Shown piece after piece: positions 35,640-47,861 of a stretch of DNA of 64,000 nt. The DNA is taken from contig JASJOG010000342.1 of assembly GCA_030142905.1 (NCBI GenBank), positions 124,001-188,000 of the forward strand. The letters run 5' to 3'. The stretch comes from Heliopora coerulea. Its lineage: Eukaryota > Cnidaria > Anthozoa > Scleralcyonacea > Helioporidae. The notes under the pieces were generated by a model. It was not told the DNA's origin and made no database searches. It saw only the letters and a list, made by a program, of their open reading frames with translations. The position numbers were made by a program, and so were the translations under genes. Within the stretch, counting starts at the first letter, position 1, and every line of letters starts with the position of its first letter.

Positions 35640-36375
35640 ATTATAAGAAAATATTTTTTAGATGCAATGGTAAACTTGTGAGGTAGGAAATTTACCATTG
35701 ATGTTATTCATAAATCTGTTGATACCCATCAGTACTTGAATTGCAAGTCATACTGCCCGCTACATATCAAGAGGTGTTTAGTTCATCTGTATTCCTGATT
35801 AAAACTCAGTCAAAGCGTAGAGCTCTCGATAAAATATTATCATAATTCTGAGTAATTATTGTCGTGTATTTCATAAAAGTACTTAGCGACCCCCAGAATT
35901 TCTGGTTAATGAATTGAAGAAATTTTTAATTAAATGAGGTTATAAATAAGATACTGCCAACAAACAGATTAGGCGGGCTAAACAGTGGGAAATGTCTGAT
36001 TTGTTGTAATTAAAAGAATAAGCCAGTATTTTGAAAACGCAATTGGAATGACTCTAACGCTTTGATTATCAGCTGACTCTTCTTGAAGTTCAAAGGATTC
36101 TTAAGGAATTACAGGTTTTGTTTATCGTATTTCTTATGCTTAGGAGATTGCTACCAACCAATCCTTTGATAAGCTTTAGAAGCCCAAAGAGTTTGAAAGA
36201 TAGTTTGGTACGGGTCAAGATCCAACCACTGTGTCGAAAATCATGAGAATGTATTGCTGTGGGAAGGTTAGGCGTAAGATTCACGATTTTAGTAAAATGG
36301 AGTTTATATTTGAGACTAATGTTGAGGAGCTGTCTTTCTACATCATTCACTCCATAGGTTGCGATTCTTCAGGAG
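35640..36375 (+). pseudogene. Penelope-like element fragment, other lineage
   Basis: Heavily decayed plus-strand coding: SVDTHQYLNCKS followed by CPLHIKRCLVH (the RT thumb motif of the TDxHQYL type), then SPKSLKDSLVRVKIQP, and SFYIIHSIGCDSSGG just before where the GIY-YIG domain would begin. Several stops and frameshifts are present. The nuclease domain is lost or unrecognisable past 36375. Confidence 0.65.
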
Positions 36376-38130
36376 GAGAGAAAATGTCGAAGATGAGTTT
36401 AAACATATGTTGTTTCTACAATTACAAAGTTTAGAACACTGTTTAATGACCAAAGTTCTCATAGGAGTTTTTGGAAGGGACAGAGAGATGTTTAAGGGAG
36501 CCACTAGTATTCTTACATTTCCGAGGGGAATCATAAGCGATAGGAAGATGTAATTGTAAAAACGATTGTTGTGACCGATACACGAGACCATAAGCAAATA
36601 CAACCCTTTTAAATTCAAAAGCTGAAATGTTACTGCCTCCTCCGCTGGTGCATGTTATGGAAATATAATTTGATGGATTGAATTTATTACAGCTTATTTT
36701 TGCATTTGGGCCGCCATGTATAAATTAGCAGTTGTAAAAATTAGCGAAACGTAAGTTATATGGATACGGTTGAATTAACTTTTATTTGTAAGACTTAAAT
36801 TTAACTGTACGGATAAAGGGTACATAATCATTTTATTTTAATTCAACTAGCTTACTTATGCTCTCCCTGTAAGGTCTTTATAGTATCGGTGTTAGTTAGG
36901 TAAGTTATAATGTCTTGCCCTATATCCAAATTTAAGTAACTTGTTTAACGTATTTAGAACTGGCGCACTGATGAGGAATGATGAGGGGTTTTTGAACACA
37001 GGTAAATAATACCACACGTTGAAGAATGGCTTCAACACGGTCTTGGTCGCATTCTATAGGTAGTTTTCAATCATCCTTCAGTGGGTAAAATCATGCGTAT
37101 AGACAAAAACATTTCAATGAATAGTTCAATGGGTCAGAACTTTGAAGTTGTACAACAACATGACCGACTTGACGTCACATGTAAACCACCATAGATATAA
37201 ATCCGGACTGGTGTAGGACAGATTATCATTGTGAAGTCAAAGTGACCAAATTTCTTTATTTTCCGCAGGCTGTCTTCCCTATAAAGTTAACCCACTTTAA
37301 GGTACTTCCATAATAATACACCAAATGATTTGGGTGTTTTCACAATACCTTTATCGAATATTATATATTATTAAGTGCTTACCGTTGAGTTTGTACCAAG
37401 TACCCTGAAAATGTTTGAAATATATAGACCTAGGCTAGTTTTGTCTATTTTGTCTGAAGATGAATTTAAAATAGATTCGAAATATCACTGAATTACCTAG
37501 TCTCGTCTTCTTTTTTCTCAAATCGTGAGTTCCAAGATGTCACTATTCGCAGGATGTTTCGTTTTATATTGACTGTTTTGTTTAACAGAAGATCGTCCAT
37601 CACTTGACTGACTGACTGGTTTTGTAATAATTTACAACATTATTGCATTAATTTACTCAGAAATTACAAGTATTGTTTCACTTCTCAGGTTCTTGGTGAT
37701 TGTTTTTAATTATTCCTCTATTTTCATTAAATTACTTTGAACATTTAGTATTGTTTTTACATTCACAGATTGGGAGGGAACGTTGTGTATTGCTCAAGTT
37801 AGTGTCAGGTGCTTTACTAATAACAGAACTATTGACTTACAGTGCTTCAGTACTCTATATGATTTCATTATACCCTAATTTATGGTGACTAGAATTCAAA
37901 GTTTTGTACTAAAATCAAATGTGACTTCATTGCGACACCGGTTACTTTGGTCGTCAGCCACGGCTTACATCGCTGCGACAGCTTGAGACCGATATCAAGC
38001 CAGGCTTAAGGTTGTCAATTTGTTGGCCGAGTAATTTCCATATTTAGTGGAACAGGATGTCGAATCTAGCAACGAAAATAGTTTGAACCAACAATCCGCT
38101 GCTTGAAACACTAGTTTCTCTTCTAGAATC
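36376..38130. other. no recognisable gene
   Basis: Only short frames. At 37459-37492 a hammerhead-like series of words occurs (ctgaaga, gaat...attc stem, gaaat), similar to the tails of PLEs. Confidence 0.35.
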
Positions 38131-38139
38131 TACTTTTCA

Positions 38140-38445
38140 AAATGCATCATGAATATCTTCAAGTAATTCAAGTAGCCTCTTACCGTGCCTTTGAGATTGA
38201 ATAGCGTCATAGAATTTCTTTCTGTATGTCACAGGACATGCTTTGCAGTCCCTTGCTTTTCAGTTATAAACTAGCTGACTTATTTGCACTTCATGTGAAA
38301 CACAACATTGAACTTTGTAGCCAGAGCGGCCCAGCTTTAAGGAATTGCATTTTCCCATACAAGCAAAGCAGATACTCCCTAGCTTTCAGCACAAGTTCTT
38401 CAAGATGCTCACGCTTCCCTAAAAGTACTTCGTAAGAAAACTTAT
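38140..38445 (-). pseudogene. BTB-protein pseudogene, C-terminal part
   Basis: The minus strand encodes KFSYEVLLGKREHLEELVLK, which aligns with the KVRDEILIGKCKLMEDILVK segment of the gene at 43921-44880. LKSKGLQSMSCDIQKEI and RLLELLEDIHDA follow, aligned with YKAKGCEACLLAYRKKF and QLLELLQDIDK. Three or more stops break it, and the BTB domain itself is absent. It is a decayed duplicate about 5.5 kb from its relative, on the same strand. Confidence 0.7.
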
Positions 38446-38693
38446 GGTCTTTACCTCGCATGCCACCTTTCAATCATTTATTCTTGACAGTTATGAAAAA
38501 TCAAATAAGAAATTTTTTGACTAAAATAATATCACGGCCATGCCTGGCACTGCAGTGTTCACCATGGCCCTGCGAGAGACCCTGCATTTCTCAGGAACAT
38601 ACCCCAAAGATATCTAGGAGTATGTGTTCTGAAGCAAGCAAATAAAAGATTTTGAACGGATGAAGATGAACATCGTGTAGCTCACCCTTCATC

Positions 38694-39094
38694 GAGTTAG
38701 TTTGTCACCCGAGTTAGGATTCGAGTTAGGATTCAAGTTGGGATTTGAGTCCGGATTCGAGTAAGGATTTGAATTAGGATTCCTAACAAAAAGTGACATA
38801 TTTGTTCTCTGAAAATATATGTGATCGCTTCGTACCCTGGTCTGGAGCTAACTCTAACCCTAACCCTAACCAACCTTAACCCTAACCCTAAGGCTGGCCC
38901 AAAGCCAAACCCTAAGCCTAACCGAAACCCAAACGCTGATCCTAAACCAAATCTCAATTAGAATTCAAATTCAAATCTGAGTTTAAATCCCAACTCAATT
39001 CCCAACTCAAATCCCAATTTGAATCCTATCTCGAATCCTAACTCGAATCCCAACTCGAATCCTAACTCGAATCTTGTATCGGGTTCTTGCCGTC
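38694..39094. repeat. fold-back array of telomere-like 12-mers within a 13-bp duplication
   Basis: The left part is gagttaggattc-type tandem repeats (38698-38790). The centre has CCCTAA repeats (38850-38925). The right part is the complement, gaatcctaactc-type repeats (38945-39075). The whole is flanked by exact copies of CTCACCCTTCATC at 38681-38693 and 39095-39107. Confidence 0.8.
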
Positions 39095-39232
39095 CTCACC
39101 CTTCATCACATGTGTTTTATTTCAAATTAAAGCCAGGTCATGCTCATCTCCTGTTATTTTGAATCGGAATTAATTCTAGGCGAAAGTTTACTTATAGTGA
39201 AAATTTAATTACGGGAATCACTGAGTATTCTG

Positions 39233-40277
39233 ATGAAATACAAAACAACGGTAACTCCGAATATTGTCAGCATATTTCTTTTATTGAACATAAGATAGAT
39301 CCTTATAGCACAACGATTTCCCGCAAATCAACACACACCGGCCAGTACATTCATATGTTTTGCTTTGGCCCATGGTCAAGAAAAACTGCATGGATAAGAG
39401 CTCTCGTAAGTCACGCCTATAAAATATGCAACCAAGAATCTCTCCTAAAAACTGAACTTGAAACTATCACAAAATTCATGTCCTGGAATGGATTTTCCCG
39501 AAGCCTCTCAAAAAAACTAATCGACGCTTGTACACCATTTTCATCACCTCCCAACCAAACTGACATCAACACCGATCCAACCGATGCCACTGCAAAAATC
39601 TGGATTCATCTACTTTCCTCGGAAAATTCGGAACCCGATTAACCCGGAAATTCACTCGCAAAGTCGACCGCCTCCTCAAATACCCATACAAGTTCCTTAT
39701 GAACTGGAGAACCACCGAATCTAATTACTTTGTTTCCTGCAAAGACCGTACGCCAACGGAATACCAAAGCTCAGTAGTTTATAAATTCACATGTCCTGGT
39801 TGTCAAGACAGTTACATTCGTAAAACGGAGCGTTACCTAATTAACCGAATCAACGAACACGCTACTAACCCAAATTCCGAAATCTACAAACACATTAAAT
39901 CCTGGGAACATTTTGAATACTTGAAAACTTTAATGGAACTCTCTCAAATATGAACATACAGACAGAATGCAATTCAACCCAACTAATCCTAAATAATTGT
40001 AAAATAATAGATAAAGCCGAACATCGGTTCTTGTTGCTTTTTAAAGAGATCCTCGCCATTCGCCGATAAAACCCATCGCTAAACTACGGAACTAAAGCGT
40101 CAAAAGATTTAGCAATTTTCTACTGATAGCATATTACTCAGTACTCTCGCCTATCAATATAGCTGTCACCGCTTTCACCTGCAACATTCCTGATAGTGAC
40201 TAAAACCTAGTCGAAACGTAGATGTTCAATAAGAGAAATATACTGACAATATTCGGAGTTACCGTTGTTTTGTATTT
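39233..40277 (+). mobile_element. Penelope-like fragment bounded by 57-bp inverted repeats
   Basis: The plus strand encodes the RT end (TTISRKSTHTGQYIHMFCFG, SRKTAWIRALVSHAYKICN) and, after a frame change near 39640, the GIY-YIG domain (SSVVYKFTCPGCQDSYIRKT, where IGKT has become IRKT). The stop is at 39951. About 57 bp at 39233-39290 recur inverted at 40220-40277 with two or three mismatches (tgaaatacaaaacaacggta and its complement). It is 5'-truncated and frameshifted. A related tail is at 54110-54200. Confidence 0.8.
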
Positions 40278-40771
40278 CATATGAAAATTAAGCCATGCAT
40301 CTTTTGATGCTACCATTGGTTCGCCTCCTTTTTGTTTTGATATTCTTTCTTGTGTATCACTTTATCATTATTTTGCCGCATATCTTTATCATCTTTATTT
40401 TTATTCATATCTTTATTATCTTTATCATCTAATAACAGTTTTATCGAACTAATTTCCTGTTTCAGTAAATCATAACTGTGTGAAATTAAAGAAGCCTTGA
40501 GTTCCCAAAACAGTTATTTGAAGAAGATAAGCGTAAGTCTCAAATTTTTACTTCACATTATAAGTATTCAACCATTTTAACTTCCCTAGGGAAAGTGAGT
40601 GTTTATCTGTTCTGTAAAACAACAAGGCGATAAATTAAACTGGAGTGGTAAGGATTTGTGAAGAACGCTTTCTTTATCCTTTCCGGCAAAAGTTATTCGA
40701 AAACGATGGTTAATTATTATACATGTAAAATCGTTGCTTGTGTCTAATAATTGTTTGTGTTTAGTTCATAA

Positions 40772-41081
40772 TATATCTATTATTTCGCCGTTGTTCCTGG
40801 TATGCCACGCATAATCATATACAGCAGGATGTTCTGTTGAGCTTCGGCAGCTTCTTTTCCCCGGATTGTGTTTAGTCGAGCCCAAAGGACCGGTTGTATC
40901 CAGATTCTCTGCAAAGCGTCGTTAGTCATATTATCTTTGTGCGAATCACTTCTGCAGTACTTGAGGATTCTCCTTAAGGCTCCTGGTTTTTTTCTGAACG
41001 AACTTACGACATAAACCACCACATTTGACTGACCTTTACGAGTTCCTTTAGCCCTCCATTCATATATTCTACAGCCAATCA

Positions 41082-41085
<4 letters not shown>
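40772..41085 (-). pseudogene. GIY-YIG protein, decayed copy 3
   Basis: CRIYEWRAKGTRKGQSNVVV and KYCRSDSHKDNMTNDALQRI align with the intact copy at 30595-31080. GIY has become RIY and YVGS has become YVVS, and the end is out of frame. The 3' flank tttgtgtttagttcataatatatct matches copy 2, so it descends from the same unit. The 5' part is replaced by an (AT)n run at 41082-41115. Confidence 0.75.

Positions 41086-41115
<30 letters not shown>
41082..41115. repeat. (AT)n microsatellite
   Basis: About 17 uninterrupted AT units. Confidence 0.95.
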
Positions 41116-41118
<3 letters not shown>

Positions 41119-41354
41119 CATTAAAAATTCATGAGGAAAATACAAAAGAAAAGCATAAGCGTGTCGGATCTATATATGTGATCAAGACACATGTGTCTTT
41201 ATACGTGAAGAAGAAGTTCAATTTTTTCGGCTAACGAAATATCAATTTCCAAACTTTCTTCACAAATTAGCGTATTAGGTAGTGAATTTCGTAAGGCATT
41301 TAAAAAACTCGCAGTACGTGCTTTATCGGGTCTAAAACACTCGGTTATCGCCTC

Positions 41355-41660
41355 GTGTTTTAAATCCCGATAAAGCATTCCTGTTCAGTTTTTAAATAGT
41401 ATGGATGATGGTTTTCTCCGATAAAGTGCTCATGTAAATGCTTCTGTGGCACCTCAGCTCCCCTACAAGCCCTATGGTAACAAGATTTATAATTGTTCCA
41501 CCGATAACGAAACTTGTCAGTAGTCTGACCCACACATTGTATGCCATAAACTCGACAGGTCAAAACATATACAAGACATTTATCATCACAATTCAATTGA
41601 TGATTTATTTTAAAAACCTTGCCATCCGTTGATCGAATAAAGCCGGAACGCCGGAATCAA
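41355..41660 (-). pseudogene. Penelope-like GIY-YIG domain fragment
   Basis: The minus strand encodes DDKCLVYVLTCRVYGIQCVG, then QTTDKFRYRWNNYKSC and HLHEHFIGENHHPYYL, a PLE-type GIY-YIG domain with C..C and CVGQTT. No RT is attached. It lies 270 bp from the stand-alone GIY-YIG copy 3 but is not closely similar to it. Confidence 0.7.
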
Positions 41661-41720
41661 ACCCTAGTCACAGTGGTGAGAGACACATGCACTACCACTG
41701 CCACGGGATGTGTTTGAGTG
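41648..41720 (-). repeat. tRNA-derived SINE-like head
   Basis: The minus strand has a box-A-like GTGGCAGTGGTAGTGCATG and a box-B-like GGGTTTGATTCCGGC about 40 bp apart. Confidence 0.4.
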
Positions 41721-43920
41721 GATGTCTGACTGAGTTTGAACAGTAAGAGTAGTAAAAACTTCATTTTGACTTTATTTTATATTTTAATGATAATCAATAA
41801 CGGTCTGCCTGTCGCAAATGAATTCTCTTTAAAAATAAAAAAAATATTTTATGTCAAACTAATTTCCTTTTCTCAAATAGACCTCAGAAACAAGATTGGC
41901 ATGTCAAACTTCAGAGTATGATTGTTAACTCAGATTTAAATTGTAAAAATCATGCTTATGAAATAAACATGTAAATGTTCGGAGACATTGGCATCCTTCT
42001 CAAGTGAGACATCACGTTCGTGTTGGTAATAGTATGGTTTTGAGGGCAATTTGGAAGAAAACACGAATGAATGAATCTTTAGAAGACTACCAAAATAACC
42101 AGGACCGTTGCGAAGAAAATATACGAAAGGGGATGTCTGAAAAATATTTACCTGATTTTCCATATTATTTGTTATGTACTTGAAAATATTTCCCTCTTGT
42201 TAGGGCCACAACAAGAGAAGGATTGGGGGTCGCCGCCCCTGTTCTTTTGGTGGGAGGTCTTATGTGTGCCCTCTTGGTGGTAGCTTTTTTGCCCTCATTC
42301 ATCAAAGCCACGAAATTATCAAAATTGCCTTGATGGTGCATTGGTACCTCCCCCAGTCCCCACTCTTACAAAATTCTTGGTTTTAGCCTATTGGATCACA
42401 AGGTTTCTTTAAATGTCCCAAACTGGAAACAGCTGTGGAACGATTTTTCAATGACATTCTCTGACTTCAAGAAGGGAAAGGGCTTTCGTCTTTTGAAACT
42501 CTTAATCAGCTTTTCTTTCCGTTGACATTTAATGCCAAATCACTTTTTTTGAAGTTCACCTGACTGTGAGTTTGCATCACCCAGTAGCGAGTGGTGTTTT
42601 TTTCTAAATTGCACTCTAAACCATGGTATATTAAATTAATAGTATGGGTGAACAAAAAATAACAGAGTGTTAAAATAGGTATTTTATTAACACGGAAATT
42701 TTATGCTATGTTTCTCACTCTCTTAAATTTCAACTAACTATATTTGTCTAACAACTTGGAGAATAGTTATTATTCAACAATTAAAGTTACTGGTTCCGGT
42801 AACAAGAATGCCTTTCACTAAGCCAATCCATTATGATTCCGTATTCAAGCAGTTTAAGTTTCTTAAATTATCAGATTTAACAACTTTTCACAATGACTTG
42901 TATACATCAGTTTCACCAATTTCCCTAGATAATTTAATTTTTTTTGGTGTTACCTGACATTTTTTTTCAGTCACTTATATCTAAAACGATCATATCGAAA
43001 ATTACAACAAGGCCACTTGTTCTCGGGCAGGAGGTCTGGTTTTTAATAGATTGCATTTCTCACCACTGAGAACGGATGGGCGAGTAGCTCTATTGTATAG
43101 AATCAGCATTAACGTGTTATGTAAAAGAGAACTTAAGCAATTTCTGGAAAATTCTGCATTCTATATTTCTATTAATGTGTATTTTACTAATTTTTCATGT
43201 CAGTAATTTCGTCCTGCCTGATATCCTTGTAGTAATAAACTTATATGATTTAGCTTCGTTTCTTACTCAGGTCATTTGATTCTGATATTTTGACGTATCC
43301 TTTTAGTGTCACTTAATTACAGTAACATATCTTTGTAAATTATGCCTGTTGTAATTTAAGTAAATAAACCTGAATCTTCCTCAACGATTGGTGATAACCT
43401 AGTAAGTTAAGCGGAGTTGAAGAATCAATTACAGTTGGTAAATAATTTCACGCATCGAAAACCTACAAGGCCAAGTTTCAGTCATAATTAAAACGTCTTA
43501 AAACACAATTAAAGGAAGTTTCCTTTGGGAAATGTTAAGAGACATGATTCGCTTTTGTTTTGATAGGTAAAAAACATTTTATCAAGTTGTGTTCCTTCTT
43601 GAATTAATTGTTGTCAGGGGTTGCATATACAATCCCAACTCTTTCAGCTTATTGTTTAGACAGGTTTCTTCGGAGGATAAAATCGTTGAAAGAGCAAAGA
43701 AAACCAACTTAATTGTGTTTTGATCTGTGGATAAGTAGGCGAATAATGAACACAAATCGTACGCTTTCAATGCTGCTCGCGAGCATAGATGCACCTCCAT
43801 AATCACTAAAAGATAACGACTTAAGATATATTCACAATCACGGATATTAAGCCAGAATACTCTCTTTATCTTTTTAGTGATACGTAGTGCAAAGTATAAT
43901 TACCTTTGAGTTTTAATATT
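41721..43920. other. no recognisable gene
   Basis: AT-rich, with only short frames. A G/T-rich block at 42200-42300 may be an old DNA element. Nothing coding is supported. Confidence 0.4.
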
Positions 43921-44880
43921 CTAATACCCAAAATCAAAACTAGTCATTCTTGGCCTTTGACTTAATAATTTATCGATGTCTTGGAGCAGTTCAAGAAGCT
44001 GCTTGTTCTTGGGAAGTGGTGATTGTTTGGAAGAAGTTGATTTTACTGATTTTTTTCCTGAAGTTGATGAGAAAAATACTGAAAACGATGTTATTGAGTT
44101 GTCTTCATGAGACTGAAGCGACGGTTTCAATTCGGTGGCTGTGCAAAGAGGAGCAGTATCACAGAATTTTTTCCTGTAAGCTAAGAGACAAGCTTCACAT
44201 CCTTTTGCTTTGTAAAGTTCGTGTATTTCTAGTTCATGCGAAAAACAACACACTGCTTTAAGCCCGGAATTATAACCAGTATCATGGTGAGATAATTTAT
44301 TCATGCAGGCCACTAAATTCTTCCTTGCTTTCACCAAAATATCTTCCATAAGTTTGCACTTTCCAATTAATATTTCATCACGAACCTTTTGTTCCAGATC
44401 GGGAATATTTTCCTGCAAGTTTTGGCATTTTATCATCTCTTGAGCAAGTCTGATACATTTCCCATACACAGATTCGTCATACTGGGAAGCGAAAGGAATA
44501 ATTCTTAAGGCATTATCTGGAGTAATGGGTATTTCGTCAAAGCATTGCTTTATCACGGCTTCCACTTGATATTCATCAGCAAGAGCCAGCATCCTGTCAA
44601 AATTTCCTTCATTTAAAGGATTTTCAAACGTCTTCGTCGGGTATAGAAGCTTCAAAAAATCCCTCATTTCCTCTGCATCTTTTCCTTCTAAGGTAATCTT
44701 GTCTTGTTTCGCTTCTTTGAAACCAGGATTCAACATGGCTTCAAATACCGGGGATTGTATACTCAAGATGGAACTATGAACGTGAAATTCTGTGTCCTCG
44801 ACAACCAAAACAATATCGCTGTTCTTCCATGGTGCCTCAAACGCTTTTGGTTTTACTTCTGTCTCGAAGGCTGGTTCCAT
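43921..44880 (-). CDS. BTB/POZ domain protein, single exon
   Basis: A 319-residue protein with an N-terminal BTB/POZ domain at about residues 20-120 (NSDIVLVVEDTEFHVHSSIL, EAMLNPGFKEAKQDKITLEG). BTB domains dimerise and often bring substrates to cullin-3 ubiquitin ligases. It continues with a helical middle part and a Cys/His-rich stretch (KAVCCFSHELEIHEL, GCEACLLAYRKKFC), then a Ser/Lys-rich linker and a leucine-rich end. The first ATG is at 44880, in the context ttattATGG. There is no MATH domain or Kelch repeat in this frame. Many BATH-type relatives occur in cnidarians (family knowledge). The frame has no damage, so it is likely functional, but its partner is unknown. Confidence 0.85.
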   Translation of the reverse strand: MEPAFETEVKPKAFEAPWKNSDIVLVVEDTEFHVHSSILSIQSPVFEAMLNPGFKEAKQDKITLEGKDAEEMRDFLKLLYPTKTFENPLNEGNFDRMLALADEYQVEAVIKQCFDEIPITPDNALRIIPFASQYDESVYGKCIRLAQEMIKCQNLQENIPDLEQKVRDEILIGKCKLMEDILVKARKNLVACMNKLSHHDTGYNSGLKAVCCFSHELEIHELYKAKGCEACLLAYRKKFCDTAPLCTATELKPSLQSHEDNSITSFSVFFSSTSGKKSVKSTSSKQSPLPKNKQLLELLQDIDKLLSQRPRMTSFDFGY

Positions 44881-46765
44881 AATAAACTGGAGCAGCTCTT
44901 TAGTACGAGTCAAGACTGTAGGTTGTAACTTACACTTCTGTCAGTTCTGTGGGGTTTGCCTAATCCTCACTTTCAGTCTTAAGCTGACAGGAAACTTGGT
45001 AACAACCTCGGTCTCAGACCCTGAATACGAGGCTGATTTATTTACCCATCGAGACAAAATGTTCCCTTCGGAATTTGGTTCAGCTTACTCAGGACCAAGT
45101 TATTCACCAGGTAGCGTTATTCGTCCCCACAGCGTGAGACTTTGTGAGATTTAAGAAGACGAAAATAGAGAGTTCAATATAAATTGAGGTAAATATTTAC
45201 ATAATAAAAGTAGAGTGCTGCGTCAGTAGTGTTGAATGATTTGTAAGAAAGTCAAATGATACAGGAATCAGCTGAAACTTGGGAGATGAGATTCTGACGT
45301 TTCAAGCGAAGACCATTCGTTTGCGTAAAACGTTTCACTACGACGAAAGGTCTTAGCTCGAAACATCAGTATCTCCTCTTATAATGATTGGCAGTTCCTG
45401 GACCCTTTTGGGTAGTAATGGATGAGAAAAACGAGAGATGTCTTGGACTCCACGTGGAGAATCACTCGCTTGGCAAAGTAGAGTAAATCTCTGATAAAAT
45501 AGCTATTGTCCTACATGGTATAATACTTTTGACTTTCTTAACAGTGACAAATCTGTCAAACAGAGCATTGTTTCTGCAATTGACACGGCGGAATGGGTCT
45601 GGCCTGCTGTGTTAAAAGTTAGCTCAAAGCACAAGATAACTCAAGCTCATCCACTACGGACAAGTACAAAAATAGAAAGATAAACAGACAGACAGAAAGA
45701 CAGACAGATTGAGAGGGAGAGAAAGGTTTATTTGAACCTGAAATTCCATCAGTATAAAAGATTTCTTCAGAAGGAAGTCGGGGCTTGTTAAATAAAAGTT
45801 GTATACCGCGACCGAAATGCTTCAGCGACATGTGAACCTTAGGGAGAAGCTGAAAGGTTGATATATTGCTAAACCACTCAGGTCAAGGTATATAACCTTT
45901 ATTCTTATCATCGTTGGCTCAGTTTCTTTTGCTTTCCTGATGTTGATAACTAACTTATCAACCTCATTGAGATATTAATGTACTTTAGACAAAATTTCGT
46001 CAATCGTCTATGTTTGTCGAGCGAGTTAAAGACTCCTTTCGGAATATCACCAGCAATGATTTAAGTTTAGGTTAGTTGCCGAAACTGAGATAACTTAGTT
46101 CTTTATGAACCCATTTAGTTCATTATCACAGAGGCTTCATATAGAATTTATACTATTTGACTTGGGTAAAATAATACTATTTGACTTGGGTGATCACATA
46201 GGTGTACGAGCCGGTGGGAACTAGGAACAGGGAACTGCAGCCCCCCAAGTTGTTGGAAAATTATTCTATTCAGCGAAAAACTGGTCCTGTCATTTGGGCA
46301 AAAGTGCCTTTATTAATGTTATTAGTCTTGCATTCGTCAATTAAGTTAAAATCTTCAAAACAGTTTAGAGACTGGCCCATAATAACTGCTTAGTTGCTAT
46401 CTCCTTAATTTTCGGTCTCATTTGTCATTTGTGTAAATTAGTTGTTCTCGAAATTAGCGCTGTAATTCCATTAAAATGTTCTCATTTTAACGGATTTATC
46501 TCTCAGAAATGATGGAAGTTGGTGTTCTTCAGAGGGTTATGTATTGAATATATAATCTCTGAAGAAGACGTTATGTGACGTCACAATTTATTCTGGCAAA
46601 TTCTGTTCAGCCACCTCTAAAAAATTTTGCCCGTACGCCTATTAGTGATATTGCATCAACTGATTAACATTTACTAGAGGTTACAAACTGACTTGAAGAA
46701 CAGCGGTATATCAAAGAAAACCAAGGTGATTATGAACTAACGAAAGTTAAAGTTACCACTCGGAA
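44881..46765. other. no recognisable gene; short repeats
   Basis: A CAGA/GACA run lies at 45684-45710. At 46146-46189 the phrase atactatttgacttgggt is repeated in tandem. At 45285-45395 gacgtttcaag and cgaaacatcagtatctcc words recall PLE tails. A GTAAGT on the minus strand at 44930 could be the donor of an untranslated BTB exon, but this is not shown. Confidence 0.35.
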
Positions 46766-47535
46766 ATTTTACAATTTATATTTATTTATTTATTTATTAA
46801 CAAATTTTTATACAGGATAGCCCAATCAGTTATATGAAAAACATAAACCGTTATCAAATAGGGTCCTGTTACATTTCTTTAAAAATACATACATAATAAT
46901 TCAAAAAAGTAATTAAAGAGTATTAAAAACTGCAGATAAAATAAGATCAGTATGAAATGTTATTTTAGAAGTGTTTCTAATCTTCTATTAAAAACCGCTA
47001 ATGTTTCAGATCTACGTACGTCTATGGGTAGTTTATTATATAGTTTTTCCCCATAGTAATAAAAACCTTTCTTTGCTAATTCAAGATGTACTTTTGGAAG
47101 TTTGATACTTTCGTGTTACAACATTTGAATTAATTAATGTAAAGTAGTTTTTAACATTTTGACAGACATTTTTTAAGCATTTGAATGTCAGAATGCAGCA
47201 TCTCTTCTTTTGAATAACTTCCAACGATGGTATTTTAATTGATGCATTTGATTTATTTCCCTTTCCTACAATAATCTTGGATGCTCGTTTCTCAATGGCC
47301 TTCATTCTTTTCCTTTGAATGTTGGTGGCACTTGTATGAAGTAAGTATAAGTAAACAATGGAAGTATCATTGGATTATAAATTGTAATAGCAGCTTTGTC
47401 TGTAAGGAATGTACGGGTTTTAGTTGGCAATTTTAGATGCTCCACTGCTTTTTTATAAGTCCTATCAATATGTTTATTCATATTTAAACTTGGATACAAG
47501 TGGAATCCAAGATACTTGGAATATGATGTATTATT
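46766..47535 (-). pseudogene. LINE fragment, RT C-terminal part
   Basis: The minus strand encodes YSKYLGFHLYPSLNMNKHID, then a second frame with MKAIEKRASKIIVGKG and SLEVIQKKRCCILTFKC, a LINE RT thumb and tail. A TAAA-type tail lies at 46780-46797. It reads on at 49354-49425 (DYRELDIQHNGLKVNNTSY), so the Penelope-like insert interrupts one LINE. Confidence 0.75.
47521..47535. repeat. 15-bp target duplication, left
   Basis: ATATGATGTATTATT, repeated exactly at 49354-49368. Both are LINE sequence (NNTSY). Confidence 0.85.
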
Positions 47536-47861
47536 GTGGCTATTGATTTTCCGGGCGGAAAAGGTAGACGTAATATAAAAATGAGAGCTCAGCTCATGAT
47601 TTTTATGTGGAGAGGCATAATGACAGAAATAGAACACAAGGTATTTGAAACAACTTTACTAACGTTTCGTTGCGGACGTGCAACATCTTCAGAGTGACTA
47701 ATTACAAATGTGACTAAAACCTATATATCTATTTACACGTGATGATAAGTTACATGAGAGCTAAACAATAGGATTAAAGTGACAAGATGTAGGGTGACAA
47801 GATGTAGGGTGACAGGAAATAGAGATGAAATGAAATGAAGTGAAAAGAGGACCACGTAGAA

